Positions 30,373-37,954 of a stretch of 41,124 bases of DNA are shown piece by piece (the stretch's first letter is position 1; each line of letters starts with the position of its first letter). A program made the translations under genes and the position numbers. The DNA is taken from assembly GCA_903848275.1 (NCBI GenBank), contig CAINGB010000006.1, positions 1 through 41,124 of the forward strand, given 5' to 3'. This DNA is from Candidatus Uhrbacteria bacterium (GTDB lineage Bacteria; Patescibacteriota; Patescibacteriia; UBA9934). The notes under the pieces were generated by a model. The model ran no database searches, was not told where the DNA came from, and saw only the letters and a list, made by a program, of their open reading frames with translations.

Positions 30373-30533
30373 AGTTGGCCAATTTATTCAAGAGAAAAGA
30401 AAAAAAAGCTAAGAGTTTAGCTAGTTTTTTATTGCATGCGTCTGCTTCTGATCAGCGACGTGTATTCATGAAAGTTGCAGATTTAGCCAATAAGGATCAG
30501 CGAGCGATGGTTAAGCAGAGTGTAACTCGATAA
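30369..30533 (+). CDS. 54-aa basic protein overlapping the zeta gene
   Basis: Starts within the zeta stop (ATGA overlap) and ends just before a terminator. The product is 54 aa, basic, and looks helical (KLANLFKRKEKKAKSLASFL, then SDQRRVFMKVADLANKDQRA). No membrane segment. The strict overlap and AT-rich composition shared with the kinase support a two-gene unit. A toxin-neutralising partner is a natural hypothesis, although known epsilon antitoxins lie upstream of zeta and are longer. Confidence 0.65.
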   Translation: MKLANLFKRKEKKAKSLASFLLHASASDQRRVFMKVADLANKDQRAMVKQSVTR

Positions 30534-30535
30534 AC

Positions 30536-30562
30536 AAAAATCAGCCTAACGGGCTGATTTTT
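30536..30562. terminator. Bidirectional terminator between the zeta unit and era
   Basis: AAAAATCAGCC, loop, GGCTGATTTTT: symmetrical A- and T-tracts serve both convergent units. Confidence 0.9.
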
Positions 30563-30574
30563 GCAACTGACAGA

Positions 30575-31432
30575 TTAGATTTCTAAGCGGTTCAACCAGC
30601 TGGCGTCGACTTCGACGTTGAGGTCCAGGTAGTACTTTTTGTCGGTGATGGCCTCGAGTTCGCGGCGGGTGGATTGGCCGATTTCTTTGATACCACGAGC
30701 GCCGACGCCGATAATCATCGGCTTGTAACGAGCGGCAGAGGTGAAGACCGTGGCTTTGACGTAGACAACGCCGTTCTGACGTTCGTTGATGTCTTCAACT
30801 TCGACGTGGGTGGAATATGGGAGTTCTTCACGCAAGCGGAGAAAGAGTTTTTCGCGGATAAGTTCGCTCAACCATTCCTTGTTGCTTTGGTTAGTCAACT
30901 GGAAGTCTGGGTAATGAGCCTCGCCTTCGGGAAGATTGTCAAAGATCCAGCGCTTGATGAGGTTGACGTCCTTGCCGGTCAAGGCGGAAACTTCGACGTA
31001 AGCGTCAAACTTCTTAGCTAAGTCGCGGTAGAAGTCGACGTTGTAGCGGTAGGTCGGGTCGTCCATCTTGTTGATGACGAGGAGTTTAGGGACGGTGACG
31101 TGCTCAATCATGCGCTGAGCAGCCTTTTCTTCGTCGCCAATCTGACGAGTTGGGTCGACCACGTAGATGACTAGTTCGACGTCGCGCAAAGCGTCCTTAA
31201 TCCAACCGGTCAACTTTTGGGTAAGTGGGTCACGCGCTTTTTGCATGAAGCCTGGGGTGTCGACAATGACGGCCTGGCCCTGGTCTGTCGTAATGACGCC
31301 TTGAATGGGGCGACGGGTGGTTTGTGGTTTTGGTGTGGTGATGGAGATTTTGCTGCCGACCAAGCTGTTGAGCAAGGTGGACTTGCCGACGTTGCTGCGG
31401 CCGATGATGCTGACGAAACCAGACTTTTTCAT
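30575..31432 (-). CDS. era: GTPase Era
   Basis: A 285-aa GTPase that binds 16S rRNA and assists small-subunit assembly. G1 is GRSNVGKS at residues 11-18 (Era usually has GRPNVGKS), then TTRRPIQG (G2), DTPGF (G3) and NKMD (G4). The C-terminal KH domain shows the VYVKATVFTSAARYKPMIIG segment and GARGIKEIGQ loop. Length is close to the usual 300. No SD before the ATG at 31432. Confidence 0.94.
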   Translation of the reverse strand: MKKSGFVSIIGRSNVGKSTLLNSLVGSKISITTPKPQTTRRPIQGVITTDQGQAVIVDTPGFMQKARDPLTQKLTGWIKDALRDVELVIYVVDPTRQIGDEEKAAQRMIEHVTVPKLLVINKMDDPTYRYNVDFYRDLAKKFDAYVEVSALTGKDVNLIKRWIFDNLPEGEAHYPDFQLTNQSNKEWLSELIREKLFLRLREELPYSTHVEVEDINERQNGVVYVKATVFTSAARYKPMIIGVGARGIKEIGQSTRRELEAITDKKYYLDLNVEVDASWLNRLEI

Positions 31433-31517
31433 AGAGTTGAGGTAGTCACCGCAGGGTTATGCGATGCCGTTTAAATAAGAGATGATACTAGCAGAAATGT
31501 GCTGCTTTGGCAATGTC

Positions 31518-32696
31518 CTAGGCCGTAAAGGCTTGGGTAGCTGGTGGACGGCGGAGGAGGGAGGTGATGAGCTCGACGTGAGGAGTGTGAGGGAACATGT
31601 CGATAGCGCGCATGCTTTCAATGGAATAGTGGAGCTGCAATTGCTGTAATTCGCGGGCGAAGTTCTTGTAGTTGCAGGAGACGTAGACAATGCGTTCTGG
31701 TTTGGCGGCAATGACGTCGGCCAAGGCTTTGTCATGCATACCGCTGCGAGGTGGGTCGAGAATGACGACGTCGGCACCGAGTGACATCCAGTCAAATTTT
31801 TCGGTCGCTACGTCGTGGAAGGTGACGTCGACTTTGTTGATTTCGGCATTTACCTTAGCGTCACGAATAGCGTCGGGGTTAAGCTCCACGCCGATGGTCT
31901 TCTTAGCGTGACCGGCCATGGCGACACCGAAGAAACCAGTGCCGCAGTAGAGGTCGAGTAAAGTTTTGTCGGTTAGGTCGCCAGCGAATTCACGGACGGT
32001 GTCGAGGAGGACGGCGGCCATGTGGGAATTGGTTTGGAAGAAGGCGTTAGGAGAAATGCGATATTTAACGCCGCCAATGTTTTCGTTGATGACTCCCTCG
32101 CCGGCAATGGTGATGAGTTCGTCGCCGAAGCTGACGTCCGTAATGGTGTGGTTGATAGACCAAACTACGGTGGTTGCCTTGGAGACTTCGGCCAAATTTT
32201 GCAAGGCTTTGGTGACAGCGGCCTTCTCGACGTCGTCAGCGGGGGCACTCGTAACGACGGTGATCATGCTTTCGCCAAGGCTGGTAGCACGAATGACGGC
32301 GTAACGGAGCAAGCCGGTGTGGGCTTTGCGGTCAAAGAAGGTGAGGCCAGCGGTTTTGGTCCAGTCGCGGGTGACTTTGAAAAGTTCTTCAATTTTGACG
32401 TCGCCCAAGAAACAAGTGTGGTCATCAATCACGCTCCACCACTTACCTTTTTCGCGGAGGCCCATTTTGCCCTGGAAGTCGATGACGAAGTCCATGCGGT
32501 TGCGGTAGTGTTCGGTTTTACCCGCAGCGATAATTTCTTCCACGGTGTAGCGCAACTTTTTGATGGCAAAGCTGCCGTTGATGTCGGAAAGTTTTTGTTG
32601 GAGCTGCTTTTCGTAGGGAATGTGGGACCAGCCGCAGCTGCCGCAGAGATCGGGACTAGGACAGAGGTTGGTACGGAGGGTTGGGAACTGACTCAT
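31518..32696 (-). CDS. RNA (uracil-C5)-methyltransferase, TrmA/RlmD family
   Basis: A 392-aa SAM-dependent enzyme making m5U in rRNA or tRNA. Cysteines C12, C18, C21 and C95 are placed as in the Fe-S cluster of the RlmD group. The SAM site is LLDLYCGTGFFGVA; LDPPRSG and the catalytic YVSCNYKNFARE follow. There is no N-terminal TRAM domain, which RlmD usually has. Whether the target is 23S rRNA or tRNA cannot be decided here. The upstream region to 32780 is short and diverges from the SpoU gene. Confidence 0.9.
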   Translation of the reverse strand: MSQFPTLRTNLCPSPDLCGSCGWSHIPYEKQLQQKLSDINGSFAIKKLRYTVEEIIAAGKTEHYRNRMDFVIDFQGKMGLREKGKWWSVIDDHTCFLGDVKIEELFKVTRDWTKTAGLTFFDRKAHTGLLRYAVIRATSLGESMITVVTSAPADDVEKAAVTKALQNLAEVSKATTVVWSINHTITDVSFGDELITIAGEGVINENIGGVKYRISPNAFFQTNSHMAAVLLDTVREFAGDLTDKTLLDLYCGTGFFGVAMAGHAKKTIGVELNPDAIRDAKVNAEINKVDVTFHDVATEKFDWMSLGADVVILDPPRSGMHDKALADVIAAKPERIVYVSCNYKNFARELQQLQLHYSIESMRAIDMFPHTPHVELITSLLRRPPATQAFTA

Positions 32697-32779
32697 ATTG
32701 AATTGAGATTACCGGTTAATTTGGCGCGAGTATTACACGAATTGTCGTTTTTGGCTAATCCTAGTATGCTCCTCGGGCT

Positions 32780-33220
32780 ATGATTATCATCGCTCACGAC
32801 ATTCGCAGTCTCCATAATGTTGGCAGTATCTTCCGCAATGCGGCGGCTTTTAACGTGGAAAAGCTATATTTAACGGGCTTTACGGAGACGCCACCACGTA
32901 AAGAAATTGCTAAGGTTGCTTTGGGGGCGGAGCTTTTAGTTGATTGGGTCAAGACTGATGTGGTGACGGCCATCGACGAGTGCCGGGCGGCGGGTTACAC
33001 TGTGCTTGGTTTGGAGACGGGGGAGGAAGCGAAGGACATTGCGGAGGTCGACGGGGCTCGTATTGCCCTCGTACTCGGCAACGAAGTAGCGGGAATCGAC
33101 GCTGAAACTAGGCAATTACTCGACGGCTTGGTGGTAATTCCCATGGGCAAAAAGCAGTCGCTGAATGTTTCGGTGGCCAGCGGGATAGCGATGTATGTGT
33201 TAACAAAAGTTAAAGATTAA
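32780..33220 (+). CDS. SpoU/TrmH-family RNA methyltransferase
   Basis: A 146-aa SPOUT enzyme, expected to 2'-O-methylate a tRNA or rRNA ribose. The three SPOUT motifs are present: NVGSIFRNAAAF (residues 13-24, with the catalytic Arg), LVLGNEVAGI near 93-102, and MGKKQSLNVSVASGIA (~116-131). It is the bare catalytic domain without an RNA-binding extension. The stop ends one base before tRNA-Arg, so both are likely on one transcript. Confidence 0.9.
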   Translation: MIIIAHDIRSLHNVGSIFRNAAAFNVEKLYLTGFTETPPRKEIAKVALGAELLVDWVKTDVVTAIDECRAAGYTVLGLETGEEAKDIAEVDGARIALVLGNEVAGIDAETRQLLDGLVVIPMGKKQSLNVSVASGIAMYVLTKVKD

Positions 33221-33221
33221 T

Positions 33222-33298
33222 GCACTTGTAGCTCAGCTGGATAGAGTGTCTCCCTCCGAAGGAGAAGGTCGTGCGTTCGAATCGCGCCAAGTGCACCA
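33222..33298 (+). tRNA. tRNA-Arg (anticodon CCG)
   Basis: Acceptor stem GCACTTG/CAAGTGC, anticodon stem TCTCC/GGAGA around CTCCGAA, giving anticodon CCG, which reads CGG. CCA is encoded. The 5' end lies 1 nt after the methyltransferase stop, so it must be cut from a longer mRNA unless a promoter lies within the CDS. Confidence 0.92.
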
Positions 33299-33304
33299 GA
33301 GAGA

Positions 33305-33331
33305 ACTCGAGGCTTGACCTCGGGTTTTTTC
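33305..33331 (+). terminator. tRNA-Arg terminator
   Basis: CTCGAGG, loop, CCTCGGGTTTTTT. The loop and right arm also hold the -35 of the next gene. Confidence 0.8.
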
Positions 33332-33342
33332 TTTGCTAGTCT
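33314..33342 (+). promoter_or_regulatory. Promoter of the 33.4-kb ORFan pair
   Basis: TTGACC (33314-33319), 17-nt spacer ending in TGC, TAGTCT (33337-33342). It is embedded in the tRNA-Arg terminator. Confidence 0.65.
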
Positions 33343-33398
33343 TAGCGCGCTTTCGGTCATGGTGGCCGAGCAATCACAACTGTGTCAAGGAGAACGAC

Positions 33399-33653
33399 AT
33401 GAGTAGCAAGCCTTTGCCTTTCCACAAGGCGCTCATTGGTGCCATCAATCACGCCAGCGATGACGACATCGTCTGTCTCGCCAGTCTGATCCCCAACATC
33501 ATCATCCCAGCTGACCACGACCTGATCAAGGCGGCCTGGGAGAAGCGTCTCAAGGTGCTGGCTTGGCAGGGTATCGACTACGGTGTGCCAGCGCATCTCG
33601 ATGAGGAGAAGAGGCGCTGTGAGAAGGAGGCGGGGAGCGAGAAGTATGTGTAG
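33399..33653 (+). CDS. ORFan 5, small soluble protein
   Basis: An 84-aa protein with no membrane segment and no recognised family (core ASDDDIVCLASLIPNI, then DHDLIKAAWEKRLKVLAWQG). CAAGGAG sits 6 nt before the ATG, one of the best SD sequences in the window. GC-richer with C-ending codons. It overlaps the next ORF by 8 nt. Confidence 0.68.
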   Translation: MSSKPLPFHKALIGAINHASDDDIVCLASLIPNIIIPADHDLIKAAWEKRLKVLAWQGIDYGVPAHLDEEKRRCEKEAGSEKYV

Positions 33654-33903
33654 GAGTACAGAGCTGAAGCCGTACGAGCAGATCATCGAGAAGATTCGCG
33701 GCGCCGTGAGCTTTGCGGCGATGCTCGCCTTGGAGAACGAGATCTGTGGCACAACCTTGCGCCAAGGGCACGGAGAAATCCTGCACGCCTGGCGGACGCA
33801 AGCTACCAAGGTAGGCTACTGGAGCTCGTCGCGGGCAGTGCCGAACAATCTTCGTCGGCAGATTCGGCGTTTGAAGCAGGCCGACGGCAACAAGAACTCG
33901 TAG
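33646..33903 (+). CDS. ORFan 6, small basic protein
   Basis: An 85-aa basic protein (LKPYEQIIEKIRGAVSFAAM, then a C-terminal NNLRRQIRRLKQ helix). The ATG at 33646 overlaps the end of ORFan 5 and is preferred over an in-frame ATG at 33583 deep in the preceding gene. A GGAG lies 7 nt upstream. No recognised family. A strong terminator follows. Confidence 0.6.
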   Translation: MCRSTELKPYEQIIEKIRGAVSFAAMLALENEICGTTLRQGHGEILHAWRTQATKVGYWSSSRAVPNNLRRQIRRLKQADGNKNS

Positions 33904-33925
33904 TCGCTGTTCGGGCGACACAATA

Positions 33926-33963
33926 GGACGCACGGTCATGGGGCCGGGCGTCCGCTTTTTTTT
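33926..33963 (+). terminator. Terminator of the ORFan 5-6 pair
   Basis: GGACGC (33926-33931) pairs with GCGTCC (33948-33953), followed by GC and a run of at least eight T. Confidence 0.9.
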
Positions 33964-33978
33964 GAGGGTTTTCGTAAT

Positions 33979-34010
33979 CAACACTTAGTGTTGGTCAACA
34001 CGAAGTGTTG
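33979..34010 (+). promoter_or_regulatory. Tandem palindromes, candidate operator
   Basis: CAACACTTAGTGTTG (33979-33993) and CAACACGAAGTGTTG (33996-34010), each nearly palindromic, centres 17 nt apart. They cover the -35 and spacer region of the promoter whose -10 is at 34016-34021. Confidence 0.65.
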
Positions 34011-34015
34011 AATGT

Positions 34016-34021
34016 TATACT
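34016..34021 (+). promoter_or_regulatory. -10 box of the glycosyltransferase gene
   Basis: TATACT, 10 nt before the ATG at 34032. Confidence 0.65.
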
Positions 34022-34031
34022 GTCAGTAACT

Positions 34032-34754
34032 ATGCCTCGAGTCGCTGTCGTCATTCCCGCTAAAAATGAAGCGCAGTATTTGCCGGCGTTGCTGACGGCG
34101 CTTTTGAGGCAAACTAAAATTCCGGATGAGATAATCGTGGCGGATGCTGGGAGTACTGATGGTACGAGAGAGATTGCGCTAGGATTTGCGGGTGTAAAGG
34201 TGGTGCCTGGTGGCATTGCGGCGGTGGGCAGGAATGCTGGGGTTAAGGCGTCGACCGCAGAGATAATTTTGTTCTTGGATGCGGATGCGATTATTGAAGG
34301 ACATGATTGGCTCGAGAAAGCGGTGACAGAGTTTGTGGCAAGAAAGTTTGATTTAGTGACGTGCGATGTGGCGGTAAAGGGTGGGACGGTGCTCGATAAA
34401 CTGTCGTTCAAGTTTTATAACCGCTACGTGCGCTTGTGGGGAGCGCGACATCCGCACCCGATTGGGACGATGATGATGGTGTGGAGGAAGGTACATAATG
34501 AGATTAAGGGTTTCGATACAGCGGTGACGTTTGCGGAGGATCATGATTATGGTTTGCGAGTGCGAGATGCTGGCTATAAGTTTGGCGTGCTGAATAGCGT
34601 CAAAGTTGGCATTACTATGCGCCGCCAAGAGAAGATTGGACGCTTGCGGTTTTTGTTAGTTAACGGTTTGGCCGAGCCTTATATTATGCTGTTTGGCTCG
34701 ATTAAGCGGCCGTCCTATGGCCAGGCTTACGATAAGGTGAAACGCCTAAAGTAG
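34032..34754 (+). CDS. Family 2 glycosyltransferase
   Basis: A 240-aa GT-A enzyme. VVIPAKNEAQYLPALL opens the nucleotide-sugar fold, DAGSTDGT is at residues 38-45, the DXD-type LFLDADA near 82-88, and the TFAEDHDYGLRVRDAG acceptor-site segment near 172-187. No membrane segment except a weak one near the end. Sugar and acceptor are unknown; surface glycan synthesis is the usual role. Start at 34032 fits the promoter; an upstream in-frame start at 34005 lies within the operator. Confidence 0.88.
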   Translation: MPRVAVVIPAKNEAQYLPALLTALLRQTKIPDEIIVADAGSTDGTREIALGFAGVKVVPGGIAAVGRNAGVKASTAEIILFLDADAIIEGHDWLEKAVTEFVARKFDLVTCDVAVKGGTVLDKLSFKFYNRYVRLWGARHPHPIGTMMMVWRKVHNEIKGFDTAVTFAEDHDYGLRVRDAGYKFGVLNSVKVGITMRRQEKIGRLRFLLVNGLAEPYIMLFGSIKRPSYGQAYDKVKRLK

Positions 34755-34760
34755 TTGTGA

Positions 34761-34766
34761 TACAAT
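34761..34766 (+). promoter_or_regulatory. -10 box giving a leaderless start
   Basis: TACAAT with exactly 6 nt before the ATG at 34773, the same spacing as at 17433-17445. Confidence 0.7.
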
Positions 34767-34772
34767 AGAGCC

Positions 34773-35345
34773 ATGTCTCGTCCAATCCCGATTGAAATCG
34801 TACCGTCGCATATTCACTTGTCTGAGGAGCATCAGGCTAAGTTGTTTGGCGTTGGCCAAGCGTCGACCATTACTCATGCTTTGGCGCAAAGCGGGCAGTT
34901 TGCTTATGCCCAGTCGTTGGAAGTTTTTGGTAAACTGAAACGCTCAATAACTCTACGAGTACTGGGCCCGCACCGTAAGTTCACGCAAGTGGAATTGACG
35001 CCGACGGAGGCCGCTGTGCTTGGTTTGAATGCGCCAGTGGCAAGGTCGGGTGATGTGAGTATGGCGGCGACTTGCAGATTGGTTGGCCCGGCGGGTGAGG
35101 TGATGGCGGAGGCGAGTGTGATTATTCCGCAAGCGCATTTGCATTGTTCGGATACCGAGGCCGCGAGTTTGCACCTGACCAACGGCAAGTTGGTAGAGGT
35201 GGAAATTATTGGCGACCAACCAGCTATTCTATCCAATGTGATTGTTCGTGTGCATCCGAGTTACCGATTGCGTTTGCATATTCATCCGGACATTGCTAGG
35301 GAGTATTGGATTAGCGGAGTGGTGCATGGGAAGATAAAGAATTAA
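34773..35345 (+). CDS. pduL: PduL-type phosphotransacylase
   Basis: A 190-aa enzyme of the PTAC family, interconverting acyl-CoA and acyl phosphate. PSHIHLS (H13, H15) matches the first zinc-binding strand, VLGPHRKFTQVELTPTEA and APVARSGDVSMAATCRLVGP match the conserved core, and QAHLHCSDTEAA (H122, H124) the second metal site. A final LHIHPD stands where PduL has its last conserved His. No encapsulation peptide or microcompartment gene is nearby, so it probably makes ATP from acetyl-CoA with an acetate kinase elsewhere. Confidence 0.88.
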   Translation: MSRPIPIEIVPSHIHLSEEHQAKLFGVGQASTITHALAQSGQFAYAQSLEVFGKLKRSITLRVLGPHRKFTQVELTPTEAAVLGLNAPVARSGDVSMAATCRLVGPAGEVMAEASVIIPQAHLHCSDTEAASLHLTNGKLVEVEIIGDQPAILSNVIVRVHPSYRLRLHIHPDIAREYWISGVVHGKIKN

Positions 35346-35378
35346 ATGGCGGGGTAGGGGCGTAGCGGGGTAGCTTGG

Positions 35379-35384
35379 TAGAAT
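35379..35384 (+). promoter_or_regulatory. -10 box of the surface-protein gene
   Basis: TAGAAT, 9 nt before the ATG at 35394. A G-rich run precedes it (35349-35370). Confidence 0.55.
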
Positions 35385-35393
35385 ATGGATCAT

Positions 35394-36347
35394 ATGAAGA
35401 AAAATTGTATTGTTGGGGTGATGGTTGCGGCAAGTTTGCTGTTGCCGTCTTTGGTAAAAGCAGCGAGTGCGGATTTGGCTATCGACAACGGTTCGATTAC
35501 TTTCTCGACTAGTAAATTTTACAGTGGCGATACGGTGCGGATTTACGCTCGGGTACGGAATTTGGGGGACGTCGACATGGAGGGAAGTGTGGTTTTTTAT
35601 AATGGCTCAAAGATAATTGGAGCGACTCAGCCTGTTTCTCTGCGAGCTGGCGGTGCGCCGGAAGAAGTGTTTGTTGATTTTTTTGTACCCGATAGTTCAT
35701 TTAACATTTATGCCGTGTTAGCCGGTTCTAATCCAGCTGACGAAAATTCTAGTAATGACTCCGCTATGACGGTGCTATACACCGCTATTTTAGATGCGGA
35801 TAAGGATGGCGTTCTTGATGGGGCGGATAATTGTCGTGATAATGCTAACGCCGATCAAGCTGATCTTGACCATGATGGAATTGGCGACGTTTGCGATAGT
35901 GTCGATAATACGCCTAAACCAGTGGCAGTGGTTCCGCCGACGCCGATCGTGACTCCTGTCCCTACCGTGTCAGCTAAGATAGCGGCTGCTCCGGTTACAG
36001 CACCGATAGCGACCGTAACTGCGCCTAGTGCTGTGAGTGCGGCGGCTGATTCAGCGAATTCAACGACGAACTCGACTTCAGTCAACACGTTGCCGAGCGA
36101 TAACGACGGTACTGTCTGGCCAGATAAGGCTTATGGCATCTTTGATAATGCGGTGGCGGCTGAGCCAGCTGTGGCTGAGACCTCAGAGTCATTTTGGCGC
36201 TTGACCAATCCTGTGGTACAAGTCTTACTCATTGTGCTTGGTTTGCTGGCTATTGGTTGTTTGCTGAGCGTGATAGTTGTGCGACGCAAAGCGCGTGGAG
36301 GCCAGACAGAAGGGATGGCAGAAGAGGTGACCGAGGCTGAACTATGA
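35394..36347 (+). CDS. Surface protein with TSP3 calcium-binding repeats
   Basis: A 317-aa secreted, membrane-anchored protein. KKNCIVGVMVAASLLLPSL is a signal peptide; residues ~28-125 look like an Ig/CARDB-type beta domain; residues ~130-168 carry thrombospondin type 3 repeats (DADKDGVLDGADNC and DLDHDGIGDVCD), which bind calcium. A Pro/Thr/Ala-rich linker follows, and a C-terminal membrane helix (VVQVLLIVLGLLAIGCLLSV) with Arg/Lys stop-transfer. I chose ATG 35394, since 35385 touches the -10 box. It overlaps murJ by 4 nt. Confidence 0.82.
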   Translation: MKKNCIVGVMVAASLLLPSLVKAASADLAIDNGSITFSTSKFYSGDTVRIYARVRNLGDVDMEGSVVFYNGSKIIGATQPVSLRAGGAPEEVFVDFFVPDSSFNIYAVLAGSNPADENSSNDSAMTVLYTAILDADKDGVLDGADNCRDNANADQADLDHDGIGDVCDSVDNTPKPVAVVPPTPIVTPVPTVSAKIAAAPVTAPIATVTAPSAVSAAADSANSTTNSTSVNTLPSDNDGTVWPDKAYGIFDNAVAAEPAVAETSESFWRLTNPVVQVLLIVLGLLAIGCLLSVIVVRRKARGGQTEGMAEEVTEAEL

Positions 36348-37954
36348 TTAAAAAACTTTTTAATAATGCTTCTCCGACGATTGCGAGTGCGGCGATAATT
36401 GTCGGCGTTTTCTCCATTGCTTCGCGAGTGGCTGGTTTTGTCCGCGACCGTATTTTGCTCCACCTGTTTTACGGTCACGACCAGATTACGGATGCTTATT
36501 ATCAAGCTTTGCGTATTCCGGATATTATTTTGCAGCTGTTCGTTATTGGCGCCTTGTCGGCCAGCTTCATTACAATTTTTTCGCGTTACTATTTTGCCCA
36601 TAACGAAGAGAAAGCCTGGAAGTACACTAACGCCATGTTGGTCACATTGGTAATTGGATTCCTGGGACTGGCGGTACTTGGTGAAATATTTGCGCCGTTA
36701 CTGGCTGTGCCACTTGGCCTGAACTTTCCGCCAGAAACTCGGGCGCTGATGGTGAAGATGATGCGGGTCATGTTCATTGGCCAGAGTTTCTTCAGTATTT
36801 CCATGGTGTTCGGTTCGGTGTTGCAAGGAGCTAAGCGTTTCTTTTTGTACAGCTTCGCGCCGATCATGAACAACTTGGGCATTATTTTTGGCGCTATTTT
36901 CTTTGTGCCAATTTTTGGCCCGATTGGCTTGGCTTATGGCACTGTGTTTGGGGCCTTGCTGCACGCCTTGATTCAGTTAGTTGGTGTGTTCGGTTTGGGC
37001 TACCGTTTTGCTTTTGTGAAGTTTTGGCAGGAGTCGGACGTCTGGCATTCGCTTAAACAAATGGGACCGCGCGTGATGGGTCTCGCCATCAATCAAGTCA
37101 ACTTCCTGGTGATGGACATTTTGGCGTCGTCCTTGGTGGCTGGTTCGGCGACACTGCTCAATATTTCCTACGCGCTCAACTACTTCCCGATTGGTGTGTT
37201 CGCCGTGTCCTACGCGATTGCGGCTTACCCGACGTTCTGTGACTTTGCTAACAAGAATGATAAAGAGTCTTTCCGCCGTTCGTTTTCCGAAACTGTGCGT
37301 CAGGTAATGTTCTTTATTATTCCGATTACGGCAGTGACGTTATTGCTCCGTGCGCAGATTGTCCGCATTCTCTACGGCTCACACAGTTTTGACTGGGCAG
37401 CGACGATTACGACCGCTAATATTCTTGGTTTCTTTGCTATCAGTTTCCTAGCCCAGTCACTTGTTTACGTTCTAGTTCGCGCTTATTTTGCTTATGAGGA
37501 CACGGTCACACCGTTTGCGGTTGGCTTGGGTTCGGCTTTGCTGAACTTGGGTGGGGCTTGGTTTTTTACGCGGAGCATGGGCGTAACTGGGCTTGGCTTG
37601 AGTTTTACGTTGACAGCTATTTTTCAGGCCGTGGTGTTGTGGGTTTTGCTACACAAGCGTATCGGCAACCTGGATGAACGGAAGATTGCTTGGTCTGCGG
37701 CTTTATTGTTGGTAGCTGGTGGGGCAGCGGCTGGGGCCATGCAGTTGGTGAAGTACGCTGTGTCAGCGGTTTGGGAATTGGATACCTTAGGGCATGTGGC
37801 TTTGCAGACGGCGGTGGCTGGTGGTGTTGGCTTGTTCATGTATTGCCTGGTGGCCTATGTGCTTGGTAGCCCGGAGATGAAAGCAGTTATTTATGGCCTG
37901 AAACGTAAACTCTTGAAGTCAGCTCAACCGACGGAAATGAGTACCGGTCTATGA
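36344..37954 (+). CDS. murJ: Lipid II flippase MurJ
   Basis: A 536-aa polytopic membrane protein with about 14 hydrophobic segments that moves lipid II across the membrane. IIVGVFSIASRVAGFVRDRIL at the start and ALRIPDIILQLFVIGALSASF are typical of MurJ/MviN; later FPIGVFAVSYAIAAYP and the C-terminal half of the MATE-like fold are complete. It starts by ATGA overlap from the surface protein gene and ends by ATGA overlap into the DUF218 gene, so three wall or envelope genes form one unit. Confidence 0.94.
   Translation: MIKKLFNNASPTIASAAIIVGVFSIASRVAGFVRDRILLHLFYGHDQITDAYYQALRIPDIILQLFVIGALSASFITIFSRYYFAHNEEKAWKYTNAMLVTLVIGFLGLAVLGEIFAPLLAVPLGLNFPPETRALMVKMMRVMFIGQSFFSISMVFGSVLQGAKRFFLYSFAPIMNNLGIIFGAIFFVPIFGPIGLAYGTVFGALLHALIQLVGVFGLGYRFAFVKFWQESDVWHSLKQMGPRVMGLAINQVNFLVMDILASSLVAGSATLLNISYALNYFPIGVFAVSYAIAAYPTFCDFANKNDKESFRRSFSETVRQVMFFIIPITAVTLLLRAQIVRILYGSHSFDWAATITTANILGFFAISFLAQSLVYVLVRAYFAYEDTVTPFAVGLGSALLNLGGAWFFTRSMGVTGLGLSFTLTAIFQAVVLWVLLHKRIGNLDERKIAWSAALLLVAGGAAAGAMQLVKYAVSAVWELDTLGHVALQTAVAGGVGLFMYCLVAYVLGSPEMKAVIYGLKRKLLKSAQPTEMSTGL

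Noticed and set aside
32022-32783. Plus-strand ORF of 253 codons opposite the uracil methyltransferase.
   Set aside because: Antisense shadow; the minus-strand frame carries complete methyltransferase motifs.
6818-33298. All three tRNAs have C at the wobble position (CTC, CTG, CCG).
   Set aside because: Three tRNAs are too few to infer anything; genomes of this type carry such isoacceptors scattered singly.
35349-35370. G-quadruplex upstream of the TSP3 surface-protein gene.
   Set aside because: There are only three runs of four G in the stretch, with a lone GG as the fourth, so the minimum motif is not met.
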